A DNA stretch of 22,500 nt from Halisarca cf. caerulea. Lineage: Eukaryota; Porifera; Demospongiae; Chondrillida; Halisarcidae. The DNA is taken from contig CAUJGJ010000185.1 in NCBI GenBank assembly GCA_963170055.1, forward strand, positions 5,369,492-5,391,991, in the 5' to 3' direction. The position numbers and the translations under genes were made by a program. Under the pieces are notes generated by a model. It saw only the letters and a list, made by a program, of their open reading frames with translations, was not told the DNA's origin and did no database searches. Positions 1 to 22,500 of the stretch are shown piece after piece (positions within the stretch are counted from its first letter, which is position 1; each line of letters starts with the position of its first letter).

Positions 1-39
1 GTGTGTGTGTGTGTGTGTTTGTGTGCGTGCGTTGTACAT

Positions 40-78
<39 letters not shown>

Positions 79-210
79 ACACACATGCAAGTGCTATCTT
101 AGCACATAGTACAGGTGCCAATAGGCACGTTCATTGTATGAATATGAAAGAAGATAATCGTACGTACGTACATGTGTTCCTATGTACAGTATATCTATAC
201 TTTTTTACAG
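1..210. repeat. Upstream MED12 intron end with (GT)n
   Basis: Positions 1-77 are an interrupted GT microsatellite. The rest is AT-rich and leads into a pyrimidine tract and acceptor TTTTTTACAG ending at 210. No coding sequence resembling the MED12 N-terminus is visible, so I read this as the 3' end of the intron before the first exon in view. The cysteine/valine open frames here are only the GT array translated. Confidence 0.7.
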
Positions 211-15395
<15,185 letters not shown>

Positions 15396-16097
15396 CAATA
15401 CTGCATTGACATACACTCTCTGCATGTTCTATACCTCAATGTGTAAATACATGGACAAGAGCACTTTTCACAAATGTATGTGTGTATGTATACAGCATAC
15501 TACATATGTATGTGTGTACTGTACGTGTATACGTAGCTATGTTATGTATGTAAATGTTAGCATAGGTAAAAACACTGTACATGAGTGTACTCTGTACTTT
15601 TACACAAATCAATTCACAGCTAACACATGTTTGAAAGCCTACTTCAAAGTGTACCTTCCAGCCAAAACACCAGCTGTCGCTTTTTTGAGGGTTAACGAAG
15701 TGTTTCAATTGCCGAAAAACCAGTTTGGAAAAGACTTTACTACTGTGATTTCAAATCCTCCAGTCTCATGTTGGAGTTGGTTGGCCATGAAGTTTGCTGG
15801 TTGAACCCGACCACTTTGAGCCTCGGCCAACCGGTGTTGGCAAAACCCTCATGTACATCTATCTACTTGCACAAGTACATAGTCCACGCATACATAGATA
15901 GCATAAATATAATGTACAGAATGGTACATGAAATGAAATGCATGCACGAGGGGGTGTCCCTTTAAAACCATTAACTGTAGTACATGCAATTGGATCTTTG
16001 ATTATATATTCATTGCATGTTATAATGTACAGCTAGCTATAGTGGAACCTCTGATGTTTGACTCTCGCAAGTATTGGAAACAGTGCATGCGTATATA
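15396..16097. other. MED12 3' flank / presumed 3' UTR and intergenic DNA
   Basis: AT-rich, with TATG/TACG stretches near 15470-15560. I found no AATAAA or ATTAAA in the ~1.2 kb after the stop codon. CATAAA at 15902 and 16340 are the nearest weak variants, so the 3' end cannot be placed. A solitary AGTGGAACCTCTGA end motif lies at about 16040. Open frames at 15331-15804 and 15768-15965 show no recognisable protein. Confidence 0.5.
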
Positions 16098-16256
16098 TAA
16101 TGAACCTCTACAAATTAAGGACATGACTTACAGTCTTATATAGTGTAATTCCTACAATGCACGTTTTGAACCTCCCAAAGAGGAAAACCTCCATCTCTAC
16201 CAAGAAGATATCAGCTAGTTGTCCCCAAAGTGTCCTTCATTTTGGAGCTTCCACTC
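16098..16256. mobile_element. MITE related to the element at 2831-2909
   Basis: The right end reads, on the - strand, AGTGGAAGCTCCAAAATGAA followed by GGACACTTTGGGGACA. This closely matches the left end of the 2831 element, which has AAAGGACACTTTGGGGACA. The left end is TAATGAACCTCTACAAATTAAGGACA. About 160 bp, non-coding. Confidence 0.6.
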
Positions 16257-16597
16257 CACATCTAGAACTGATGCCACATTGCGTAACACCATAGCATGTG
16301 GTCGTGCAGGCAGGAACTGCATGACATTATGTACGTCTGCATAAAGCAGCAAACATCATGAATTACAGTCTTTTTCGACAACTTCTGCTAAATCAATTGA
16401 AACATCTGTTAGATGAAATGAAGAATACGTTAAACCAATTGCAATCAAGAAAGACTATACTATATACCAGCATGGTCATAATACAGATGTTTATCAGTGT
16501 AGATCATGCATGCACTGCCACATATGCAGGTCTCGTGCTGCTATAGACCCAACTCACCATACACAGAGAGAAAGCCTGTGGGCCTGTCCTGGCAAAC
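16257..16597. other. Intergenic stretch without a recognised feature
   Basis: There is a 62-codon open frame at 16358-16546 (starting MNYSLFRQLLLNQLKHL). It has no recognised homology, no intron context and ordinary AT-rich composition, so I do not call it a gene. No other structure was seen. Confidence 0.5.
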
Positions 16598-16774
16598 TAC
16601 AATGGAACTCTATTAACATAAACTCGCTTAATGCGAAAATTGGTTAACATGAAAGCTGACAATGGCCCCTGCAATGCTCCTAGTATTCCTAATTGTTTCG
16701 ATAACATGAAATTCTGATAAGATGAACACTTTTCATCAGTCCCTTGAGTTTCGTGTTAAGTGAGTTCCACTGTA
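16598..16774. mobile_element. MITE family with GTTAACA ends, copy 3 of 3
   Basis: Starts TACAATGGAACTCTATTAAC and ends GTGAGTTCCACTGTA. It shares the interior CAATGCTCCTAGTATTCCTA ATTGTT and ATAACATGAAATTCTGATAA with the copies at 7361 and 12970, in the same orientation. Here the ends still resemble CAGTGGAACTC, which links this family to the others in the window. Confidence 0.8.
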
Positions 16775-16778
16775 GGGT

Positions 16779-16834
16779 TAGTCTGGCTCGCTAGACCGTC
16801 CCAATATATTGGGACGGTCTAGCAAGCCCGACTA
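16779..16834. mobile_element. Small palindromic MITE, TAGTCTGGC family, copy 2
   Basis: Near-perfect 24-bp inverted repeat: left TAGTCTGGCTCGCTAGACCG, right CGGTCTAGCAAGCCCGACTA, around an AATATATT centre that is itself palindromic. It shares layout and the TAGTC...GACTA ends with 10158-10235. It starts four bases after the preceding MITE. Confidence 0.75.
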
Positions 16835-17003
16835 CTATAGGGTCTGGTTCACAAGATTATAATGCATGCATGCATGCACGCTAGTGTAAGAACACATTTT
16901 TACCCACCAGCTCTGTGCAGTGATCATGATAATGCATTGATTACTTATCATTATGTTATCGGGATAATGACAAAGCATTTGTGATGGTACCGTTATTACC
17001 TAG

Positions 17004-17636
17004 TACAGTCAGACCTCACTTATACACACTTGTTTGTTCTGGGTGAAATTGTGGATAAAGTGAGGGAGCAGTAGTATAGTGTACAATAGGATTATTGCGG
17101 ATTTGTTTGAATAAAAACTACAGTAGAACCTCGCAATAAGACCACCCCGGAAATAAGACCACCTCAGAATTAAGACCACTTTGTTGCAGTCCACAATTTC
17201 TCCTATAGTTTTACATGGAAATTAGTTTCAGAATAAAGACCACATTTTTTCTTCTGGATGTCAAAACCTCACAATTAAGACCATATATTTGTGGATACTG
17301 CTGTTTTCTGTGGATATTAGGCTCTGAAATGATGACATCAGTAGAAAGAGATGGTAAACTGGGGGTGCTTTTTTAACATCGTAATGGAGTAACAATAAAA
17401 GAAGTGTGATGGTACAATTTTTCTACAGTTTTATTGCCTTATGAGCATCCTGTGTCTACAGAATGACTTCTGGATGTGCCATGCTATTCTGGGCAGTACT
17501 TTCAGAAATAAGACCACCTCAAAATTAAGACCACTTACAACGGTCCCAAGGGTGGTCGTATTTGTGAGGTTCTACTGTACTTTGGAAGGCAAAGGAACTG
17601 GATATCTCAGGTGCAGATAAGTGAGGTCTCCTTATA
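17004..17636. mobile_element. Outer MITE interrupted by a second MITE (nested insertion)
   Basis: The outer element begins TACAGTCAGACCTCACTTAT at 17004 and its complementary end ATAAGTGAGGTCTC lies near 17617-17630. Between them, 17119-17579 is a complete second element with ends TACAGTAGAACCTCGCAATA and TTTGTGAGGTTCTACTGTA flanked by TA, containing repeated AATTAAGACCAC motifs. The inner element therefore inserted into an already resident outer one. Neither encodes a protein. Confidence 0.75.
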
Positions 17637-17889
17637 AACAATAGTGAGAATAGAGAACAATACTATAAAACTCAAAGTTAATTAAGTAGTCTTAAGGTAG
17701 TTTGATCCCCTTTAACCGCAAAGGTCATTTGAATGGTTCTTCTAGTGTGGAAGATAAGTCTGCAAACTCAGCTGAACTGCCTAGCCCAGTAGGTTATGGT
17801 ACAAATACCCTTAAATACATGTCTTCACCGTATCCATATGCAATTACCGGATAACACTATTCATTGATGACACACCACATGGCGAAATC

Positions 17890-17931
17890 TCACGTGATGT
17901 ACAGTGAGTCAGGAAAATGGCGTACGGCTGA
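17890..17931 (+). promoter_or_regulatory. Candidate USP9X promoter elements and a 4-codon upstream ORF
   Basis: TCACGTGA at 17890-17897 is a perfect palindromic E-box (USF/MiT type). AAAATGGCG at 17914-17922 resembles the YY1 core AANATGGCG that commonly sits just inside transcripts of TATA-less housekeeping genes. Its ATG opens a tiny frame, ATGGCGTACGGCTGA (17917-17931). No TATA box is apparent. The position, 100-145 bp before the start codon, suits a 5' UTR/promoter. Transcription start is inferred, not observed. Confidence 0.35.
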
Positions 17932-18034
17932 CAAGACCAGCAAGATAAGGTTTTATTTGTAGAGTCTAGTGGAGTATTTCGAAGGATTCTAGCACTGAAT
18001 GCTGATTTTTGTTGTTTTGTAAAAACTAAACACA

Positions 18035-18386
18035 ATGCCAGTACTTGTAACCCAAGGTAAAATCGTCCCGGAAGGCAAAGATTCCTCATCGGACAATGGT
18101 GAACAAGGGGATGCGAACGGTCAACAACAGCAAACCAATCCCCCTACCACGCAGGAAACACAGGGAGAAACAACTGTTGAGAAGGAAGAAACCAAACCAG
18201 CAACTCTTCCTCTAACAGACAACAAAGTATCCACAGAAGAAGAAGGAGCGAAGGAACCAGCATTTCCTCTGGACATTCTTGCCTCTCTGGATGAGCAGTT
18301 GAATAGGCCTCGTTGGGTTGTACCTGTTCTCCCGAAAAGTGACTTGGAGACGTTGCTGGAGGTTTCTATCAAGCTAGCCAGAGAGG
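18035..18386 (+). CDS. USP9X: USP9X exon 1
   Basis: 117 codons plus one base. Residues 1 to ~75 are Gln/Thr/Glu-rich and low complexity. Then [29 protein letters not shown], the hallmark N-terminal USP9X/FAF motif, and [15 protein letters not shown]. The leader has about the same length and composition as the human one, supporting this Met. Donor GAGAGG|GTAAGC, phase 1. The open frame past the donor is intron. Confidence 0.93.
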
Positions 18387-19706
18387 GTAAGCCTCTAATA
18401 GCCTACATTCGAGACGTTGTCTTTGCGCGAGTTTTATCGCAGTTTCTTTTCTCTATGTTGGTCTTTAGTGATAATTGTCATTATGTACTCAGTGATCTGG
18501 TCACCATATGCACAATAAAACATGCGTTTTCTTGTACATTTGAACTTCCTTGACATGAAGCCACAGTAGAACCTCTGAATAAAGGACATTTTGGAACAAC
18601 TCTGTCTGTTCTTTGTGAGGAGGTTATCCTCTTTGGGAGGTCCAAAATGTATTAGAACTATAGGGAGAATGTATTTTGGGATCTCAAGTCCTTTCCCCTG
18701 TAGGGAGGTTTATTATACTGTCCTTCCTTGAGAGAGTCCACTATCGAAGGGTCCACCTTCACACAGAATATCATGTAGCACACATACAAGCCAAGGTTGA
18801 GCCCAACCGTAACATTTAGTGTTGTTTACATGAAATACTCGTTTCAGACCAATCTTCAGTTCCTTGGATTTTGTGTTTTTTGAAGAGGTCTACTGTATCA
18901 TGATGTAATTTGATTTGAAACATTGCTGCGATAGTAGATACATACGTAAATAGAACTTGGATAGTAAGTACCCTCAAAGGAAGGCAAACTAGGCACTCAC
19001 TATCAGAGATACTTACTATCGAAGGTGCTTTTAATGGAATTGCATGAGGTAGGGACAGAGCAATGAGTACTTCCTATCCAGGAGTACTCACTAACCCGGG
19101 TACTTCCTATCCAGGAGTACTCACTAACCCAGGTACTTTTTATCCAGGAGTACTCACTAACCCAGGTACTTACTATCCAGGAGTACTCACTAACCCAGGT
19201 ACTCACTATCCATGAGTACTCACTGACCCAGGTACTTACAGAGTTTGGCTATATGCACCTTCTTCTGTATAGGTTGTTGTTCTCCGCTTTGTAGTAGCAT
19301 TCCCTTCTTGCTGAAATTCATGTTGTTCACCTCAACAAGTGGGCTCTTTAGTTTGACTTGAACTTGAACCAATCCAACCTCTGATCTTAGTCCTTCACAA
19401 GGGGATCACAGATAGGAGGGGTCTCTCTGTGTGTATGTGTGTGTGGTGTGTACATACGTACATGCAAGGGGATCACAGATAGGAGGGGTCTCTCTGTGTG
19501 TATGTGTGTGTGGTGTGTACATACGTACATACATTGAGTTTGATTTACATACTTGTGTGCCATCTTTGGTGCTGTTAGGTTTGGATGTAAAAAGTGAGCC
19601 TTGCCAGCGTTTCTTCCGTGACGGGTTAAGTCTTTCCTTTGTTCGAGTACTGGATGATGACGCAGTCAATGCTTGGAATCCTGACATTCAAGTACGCGCG
19701 TGCATG

Positions 19707-19761
<55 letters not shown>

Positions 19762-19806
19762 TTGTATGTGTACATGTGTGTGTGTGTGTGTGTTTGTATG
19801 TGTACA

Positions 19807-19859
<53 letters not shown>

Positions 19860-20154
19860 AGAGCGAAACATTATCCCACCAAGATTCCCAAATTGCATGG
19901 GGTCCATTGCAGTGGATGTTATGTTTTTTCTCAGAATTTCTTGTGTAAAATCTGATTGAAGTTTGCTCTTTTCCCACATGCATACATACATACATATGTG
20001 TATCTACGTACGTATGTATCTTCTTGTTTTATGTTGTAGTCGTATATCTTAACAAACACAAAATTGCTAGTTGAACTTTGTGCGGTCAAAGTTGACCAAG
20101 ACTGGTTTCCTCTCATGGAACTTTTAGCGAGAGCTTTAAACCCAAACTGCAAGT

Positions 20155-20228
<74 letters not shown>

Positions 20229-20833
20229 ATGTGCATGTGTGTATGTTAACTACATACTGTACGTATGTACATGTATACGTACGTACTGCATATCTGTCGA
20301 AATGGTTGGTGTCTGTCAATGCAAAACTTATCAATTTTCGAGGCATGAATGTTTACAGACAACTGTACTACATGTGTATGTACATATATTGCAAGTGTGG
20401 TTGTTATGTAGTTTTAAGCATTGAGGGATTATCAGGGCCTCTTTGGGGGGGGGGGGGGGGCACTTGGATGCAATATTTCGAATCCTGTTGTTCATTTGAG
20501 AATATGTATGTACTTTCACCTCCCATTTGGACAATCTTTAAATGGAGGCCCGGCTGTATTATGGACATCTGTGAATAGGTATGTGCGTGCCTCCTCTCCT
20601 TGCAGGTGGAATAACTTCAATCGTGAGCAGAAATCGGAATGGTTGCAGAAAGCAGAGGCTGCGGGCACTGCAGACAGCCTTTTCAGTTGTTCACCCGATG
20701 ACAAGGAGCCGAGGGGATGGTTGTGTGACTTGATCAACATCTTCGGCGACAATGGAGGGTTTGAAGCTTTCCATGCACACCTCTGCTCTGGGAGAGATGC
20801 TTTGTCAGTGACAGTGATAGCAGCTCAAATCAG
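18035..20833 (+). CDS. USP9X: USP9X / fat facets ortholog, ubiquitin-specific protease (3' partial, exons 1-4)
   Basis: USP9X removes ubiquitin from many substrates and acts mainly in the cytoplasm. Exons: 18035-18386, 19579-19691, 20040-20152, 20606-20833, with phases 1, 0 and 2 at the joins, giving 268 codons plus 2 nt. After an acidic, Gln/Thr-rich disordered leader come [50 protein letters not shown] and [16 protein letters not shown]. Human USP9X has [50 protein letters not shown] and [16 protein letters not shown]. Full-length family members are about 2,500 residues; only the N-terminal helical-repeat part is here and the Cys/His catalytic domain is outside the window. The start ATG has A at -3 and an in-frame TAA at 18020. 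Confidence 0.93.
18387..19578. repeat. USP9X intron 1 with MITE, 33-bp array and 67-bp duplication
   Basis: 18563-18721: MITE-like, CAGTAGAACCTCTGAATAAA to GGAGGTTTATTATACTG. 19064-19236: five 33-bp units of GTACTCACTAACCCAGGTAC plus TTACTATCCAGGA (TATCC at 19075, 19108, 19141, 19174, 19207). 19399-19532: a 67-bp unit beginning AAGGGGATCACAGATAGGAG duplicated in tandem, the copies differing only at the last bases. The intron closes with TTGGTGCTGTTAG (19578). Confidence 0.8.
19579..19691 (+). CDS. USP9X: USP9X exon 2
   Basis: G plus GT restores Gly, then [37 protein letters not shown]. Human has [32 protein letters not shown]. Donor ATTCAA|GTACGC, phase 0, is non-canonical at +4/+5 and runs into a GT array within 15 bases. 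Confidence 0.92.
19692..20039. repeat. USP9X intron 2, (GT)n
   Basis: Interrupted GT array from about 19704 to 19855, with two TTTGTATGTGTACATGTG interruptions that are themselves duplicated. The remaining sequence is unremarkable and ends with TTTTATGTTGTAG (20039). Confidence 0.9.
20040..20152 (+). CDS. USP9X: USP9X exon 3 (37 codons plus 2 nt)
   Basis: Found by homology and phase: [37 protein letters not shown]. Human has [34 protein letters not shown]. Donor TGCAA|GTAAGT is a consensus site, phase 2, and (GT)n begins three bases later. Confidence 0.92.
20153..20605. repeat. USP9X intron 3: (GT)n, TACG repeats and a 16-base G run
   Basis: Pure (GT)n at 20157-20227 follows the donor directly. 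TATG/TACG palindromic sequence lies at 20240-20290. An uninterrupted run of sixteen G occupies 20445-20460. Acceptor CTCCTCTCCTTGCAG (20605). Confidence 0.9.
20606..20833 (+). CDS. USP9X: USP9X exon 4 (last in window)
   Basis: The first G completes Lys, then [55 protein letters not shown], and VTVIAAQI. The second half aligns with human [35 protein letters not shown] and VQIIAALI. The first half has no close human match. Donor ATCAG|GTTGGT, phase 2, is weak but is where similarity ends; the next human residues (PFGQCYEF) are not found in the remaining 1.7 kb. Confidence 0.88.
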
Positions 20834-22049
20834 GTTGGTTCTACGTAGGTACATACGGTAGGCACGGATTACAACTTCGAGCGCACTTTCTTCGAACTTT
20901 GTGCTAACTTCTATCGAAGTACGCACGTGGAACTTCGCTTCAAATTTCGTGCAAACCTTAACCGAAGTACTTATAACGTACTTACTATCAGAGTTGGTTT
21001 ATGTACATGAGGTATACACAGGGACAGAATAAGGAGTACTTACTATCCAGGAGTGTGTACTAAACCAGGTACTTACTATCAGGGTTGGTTTGTGTACATG
21101 AGGTATACACAGGGAGAGAATGTGGAGTACTTACTATCCAGGAGTGTGTACTAAACCAGGTACTTACTAAGAAGTTACACTGTACTGTGTGAAAATCGCA
21201 CTAGCTCTCCAGTGTCTAAGAAACATTTTGTCTTCTGTATGCACATATGTATGTACATGTGTATATTGTGTGTATGTATCTACGTATCAGTCTCTTTATG
21301 GTTACATAGAATGCATGTGTGCATATGTAGGTGGGTAGGTGCGTGCATACATACATACGTGTGTAGCTGTCAAGGATATGTACGTACGTATGTATATGTA
21401 CATCCATGTGGTAGAAATTCCTTCGAGCCTTAGAATACACTCACGTACATACGTACGTATGTACATACAAGCGTATGCGTGTATATATGTATGTACATAC
21501 AAATGTATGCGTGTATACGTGTATGTACATACATATGTCTATAGGTACAATCCATACTTTGTTACATGCTTTTGTGTAGTACATTCGTAAGTATGTACAT
21601 ACATATGTATGTACTCCTCATACACGAAGTAGTACTGATGTGTACCTAGTGTGCAAATGTATGTGAGTGTGAGGGGTACCGCCTGACTGCTAATTTGTAC
21701 AGGAACAAGTCAACAGCATGATTGTACGTATATACGTATATAGTAGTTTTCGTTTTATTTTCATGAATGGACGGACCAGTCCCTACCAGGTACTGTATAC
21801 GTGCTAATTTTACATTTAATCGTTGTTTAATTTTATTTTCAGAAATGTCATGAATGAGCCTGCACTCATGAATATTTGGTTAGATACGTACGTACATGGT
21901 TTTATGGTCTATTTGTCTAATATGATGTACATACATAGTAGGGACTGGTCCATTCGTGAAACTAAAATCACGAATTGCAGCCAAGTTCTTGGTTCACAAA
22001 ATATCCATACACCCCACAAAAATTAGCACCTCTACCGCATTACTGTAGA
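20834..22049. repeat. USP9X intron 4 (continues): 91-bp duplication, TATG tracts, MITE
   Basis: 20978-21159: two 91-bp tandem copies beginning GTACTTACTATCAG(A/G)GTTGG, with a truncated third start at 21160. 21230-21620: dispersed TATG/TACG microsatellite. 21748-21975: element-like, with inverted GGACCAGTCCCTAC (21773-21786) and GTAGGGACTGGTCC (21938-21951). No USP9X exon was recognised. Confidence 0.7.
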
Positions 22050-22229
22050 TACAGTCAAACCTCATTAGTGAGTACACCTGGGGACCCTCCAAATTGCTAC
22101 TCGCTATCAGTAGTACTTGCTAACCATATAGATTGGTATTATGGGTTGTAAGCTGGGGTATCATATCCTTGTACTTCCTAACCAGGTATTACTCATTAAC
22201 AGTGTTCTTACTAACAAGGTTCTACTGTA
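22050..22229. mobile_element. TA-flanked MITE, TACAGTCAAACCTCATTAGT ends
   Basis: About 180 bp. The left end is TACAGTCAAACCTCATTAGT, the right end TTACTAACAAGGTTCTACTGTA on the + strand, inverted and bounded by TA. The interior carries GTACTTGCTAACC / GTACTTCCTAACC motifs, the same words that form the 33-bp and 91-bp tandem arrays at 19064 and 20978. Confidence 0.7.
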
Positions 22230-22264
22230 TGTACTTGAATACATGCATACAGTATTTGTATCCT

Positions 22265-22340
22265 TGTGTGGGGGCGAATTATGGGTGGATCAAAGGAAAA
22301 TGTGTGCTGACATTTGTGATGTAGCACAGGTCACTGATTA
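22265..22340. repeat. Diverged copy of the 3471-4120 foldback arm
   Basis: GTGGGGGCGAATTATGGGTG GATCAAAG followed by GATGTAGCACAGGTCA parallels the right arm at 3818-3910 (GCGGGGGCAAAAGTTGGGTG GTTCAAAG ... GATGTAGCCC...AGGTCA), with a ~20-bp gap. By eye roughly 70% identity over ~60 bases. A dispersed repeat family is likely but not proven. Confidence 0.45.
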
Positions 22341-22500
22341 TGTACACACACTTCCTAATTGATGTCAATTGATGTCAATTAATAGTGTAAGTGGCTGGAA
22401 CTGATCAACTCTAGATTAGACTGTACACACCAACAGTCAACAGTGAATGGTTGCCAGGATACAAATTTTGAGATTTCAGTCTGATTTTGTTCGAAGGTTG

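Noticed and set aside
1..210. An upstream MED12 exon
   Set aside because: Only GT repeat and AT-rich sequence; nothing resembling the N-terminal Med12 domain.
16358..16546. Small intergenic gene of 62 codons
   Set aside because: No recognised similarity, and of a length expected by chance in AT-rich DNA.
17395..17400. Poly(A) signal-like AATAAA for MED12
   Set aside because: It is 2 kb downstream, inside a MITE interior, with other AT-rich motifs around it; not credible as the main MED12 3' end.
20834..22500. Further USP9X exon in this stretch
   Set aside because: I looked for the next conserved family block (PFGQCYEFLTLH-like) in all forward frames and found none; the region is repeats.

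Overview
This is a eukaryotic, intron-rich window from an invertebrate animal genome. It carries two protein-coding genes in tandem on the + strand: the 3' part of an ortholog of Mediator subunit MED12, then the 5' end of an ortholog of the deubiquitinase USP9X (Drosophila fat facets). Both were recognised from the spliced translation and confirmed by splice-phase bookkeeping. The proteins are clearly divergent from the vertebrate ones. The non-coding DNA is saturated with (GT)n and TATG/TACG microsatellites and short TA-flanked inverted-repeat elements (MITEs). An early-branching marine animal, possibly a sponge, is plausible, but the sequence alone does not settle the species.

Layout. 1-210: intron end, with (GT)n. 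211 or 234 to 15395: seventeen MED12 exons. Every internal splice phase agrees, and they join into one open frame of about 2,017 residues ending in TGA at 15393-15395. The N-terminal ~200 residues lie upstream of the window. The introns hold (GT)n arrays that often start at or within 20 nt of the 5' splice site, MITEs, three minisatellites, a 650-bp nested palindrome (3471-4120), a 612-nt stop-free intron with a ~400-nt pyrimidine tract, and a G-quadruplex motif. 15396-~17880: 3' flank and intergenic DNA made largely of MITEs, one nested inside another. ~17885-18034: candidate USP9X promoter and 5' UTR with a palindromic E-box, a YY1-like motif and a tiny upstream ORF. 18035-20833: the first four coding exons of USP9X (268 codons plus 2 nt). 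20834-22500: USP9X intron 4, which continues out of the window and is filled with repeats.

Function. MED12 is the scaffold and activator subunit of the CDK8 kinase module of Mediator, in the nucleus. USP9X is a large ubiquitin-specific protease; only its N-terminal helical-repeat region is here and its catalytic domain is far downstream. The two genes have no known joint pathway. Their co-orientation and 2.6-kb spacing look like ordinary neighbours, although both orthologs are X-linked in humans. I found no evidence of a new gene system. The most unusual signals are the repeat architecture around splice sites and the long transcribed hairpin.
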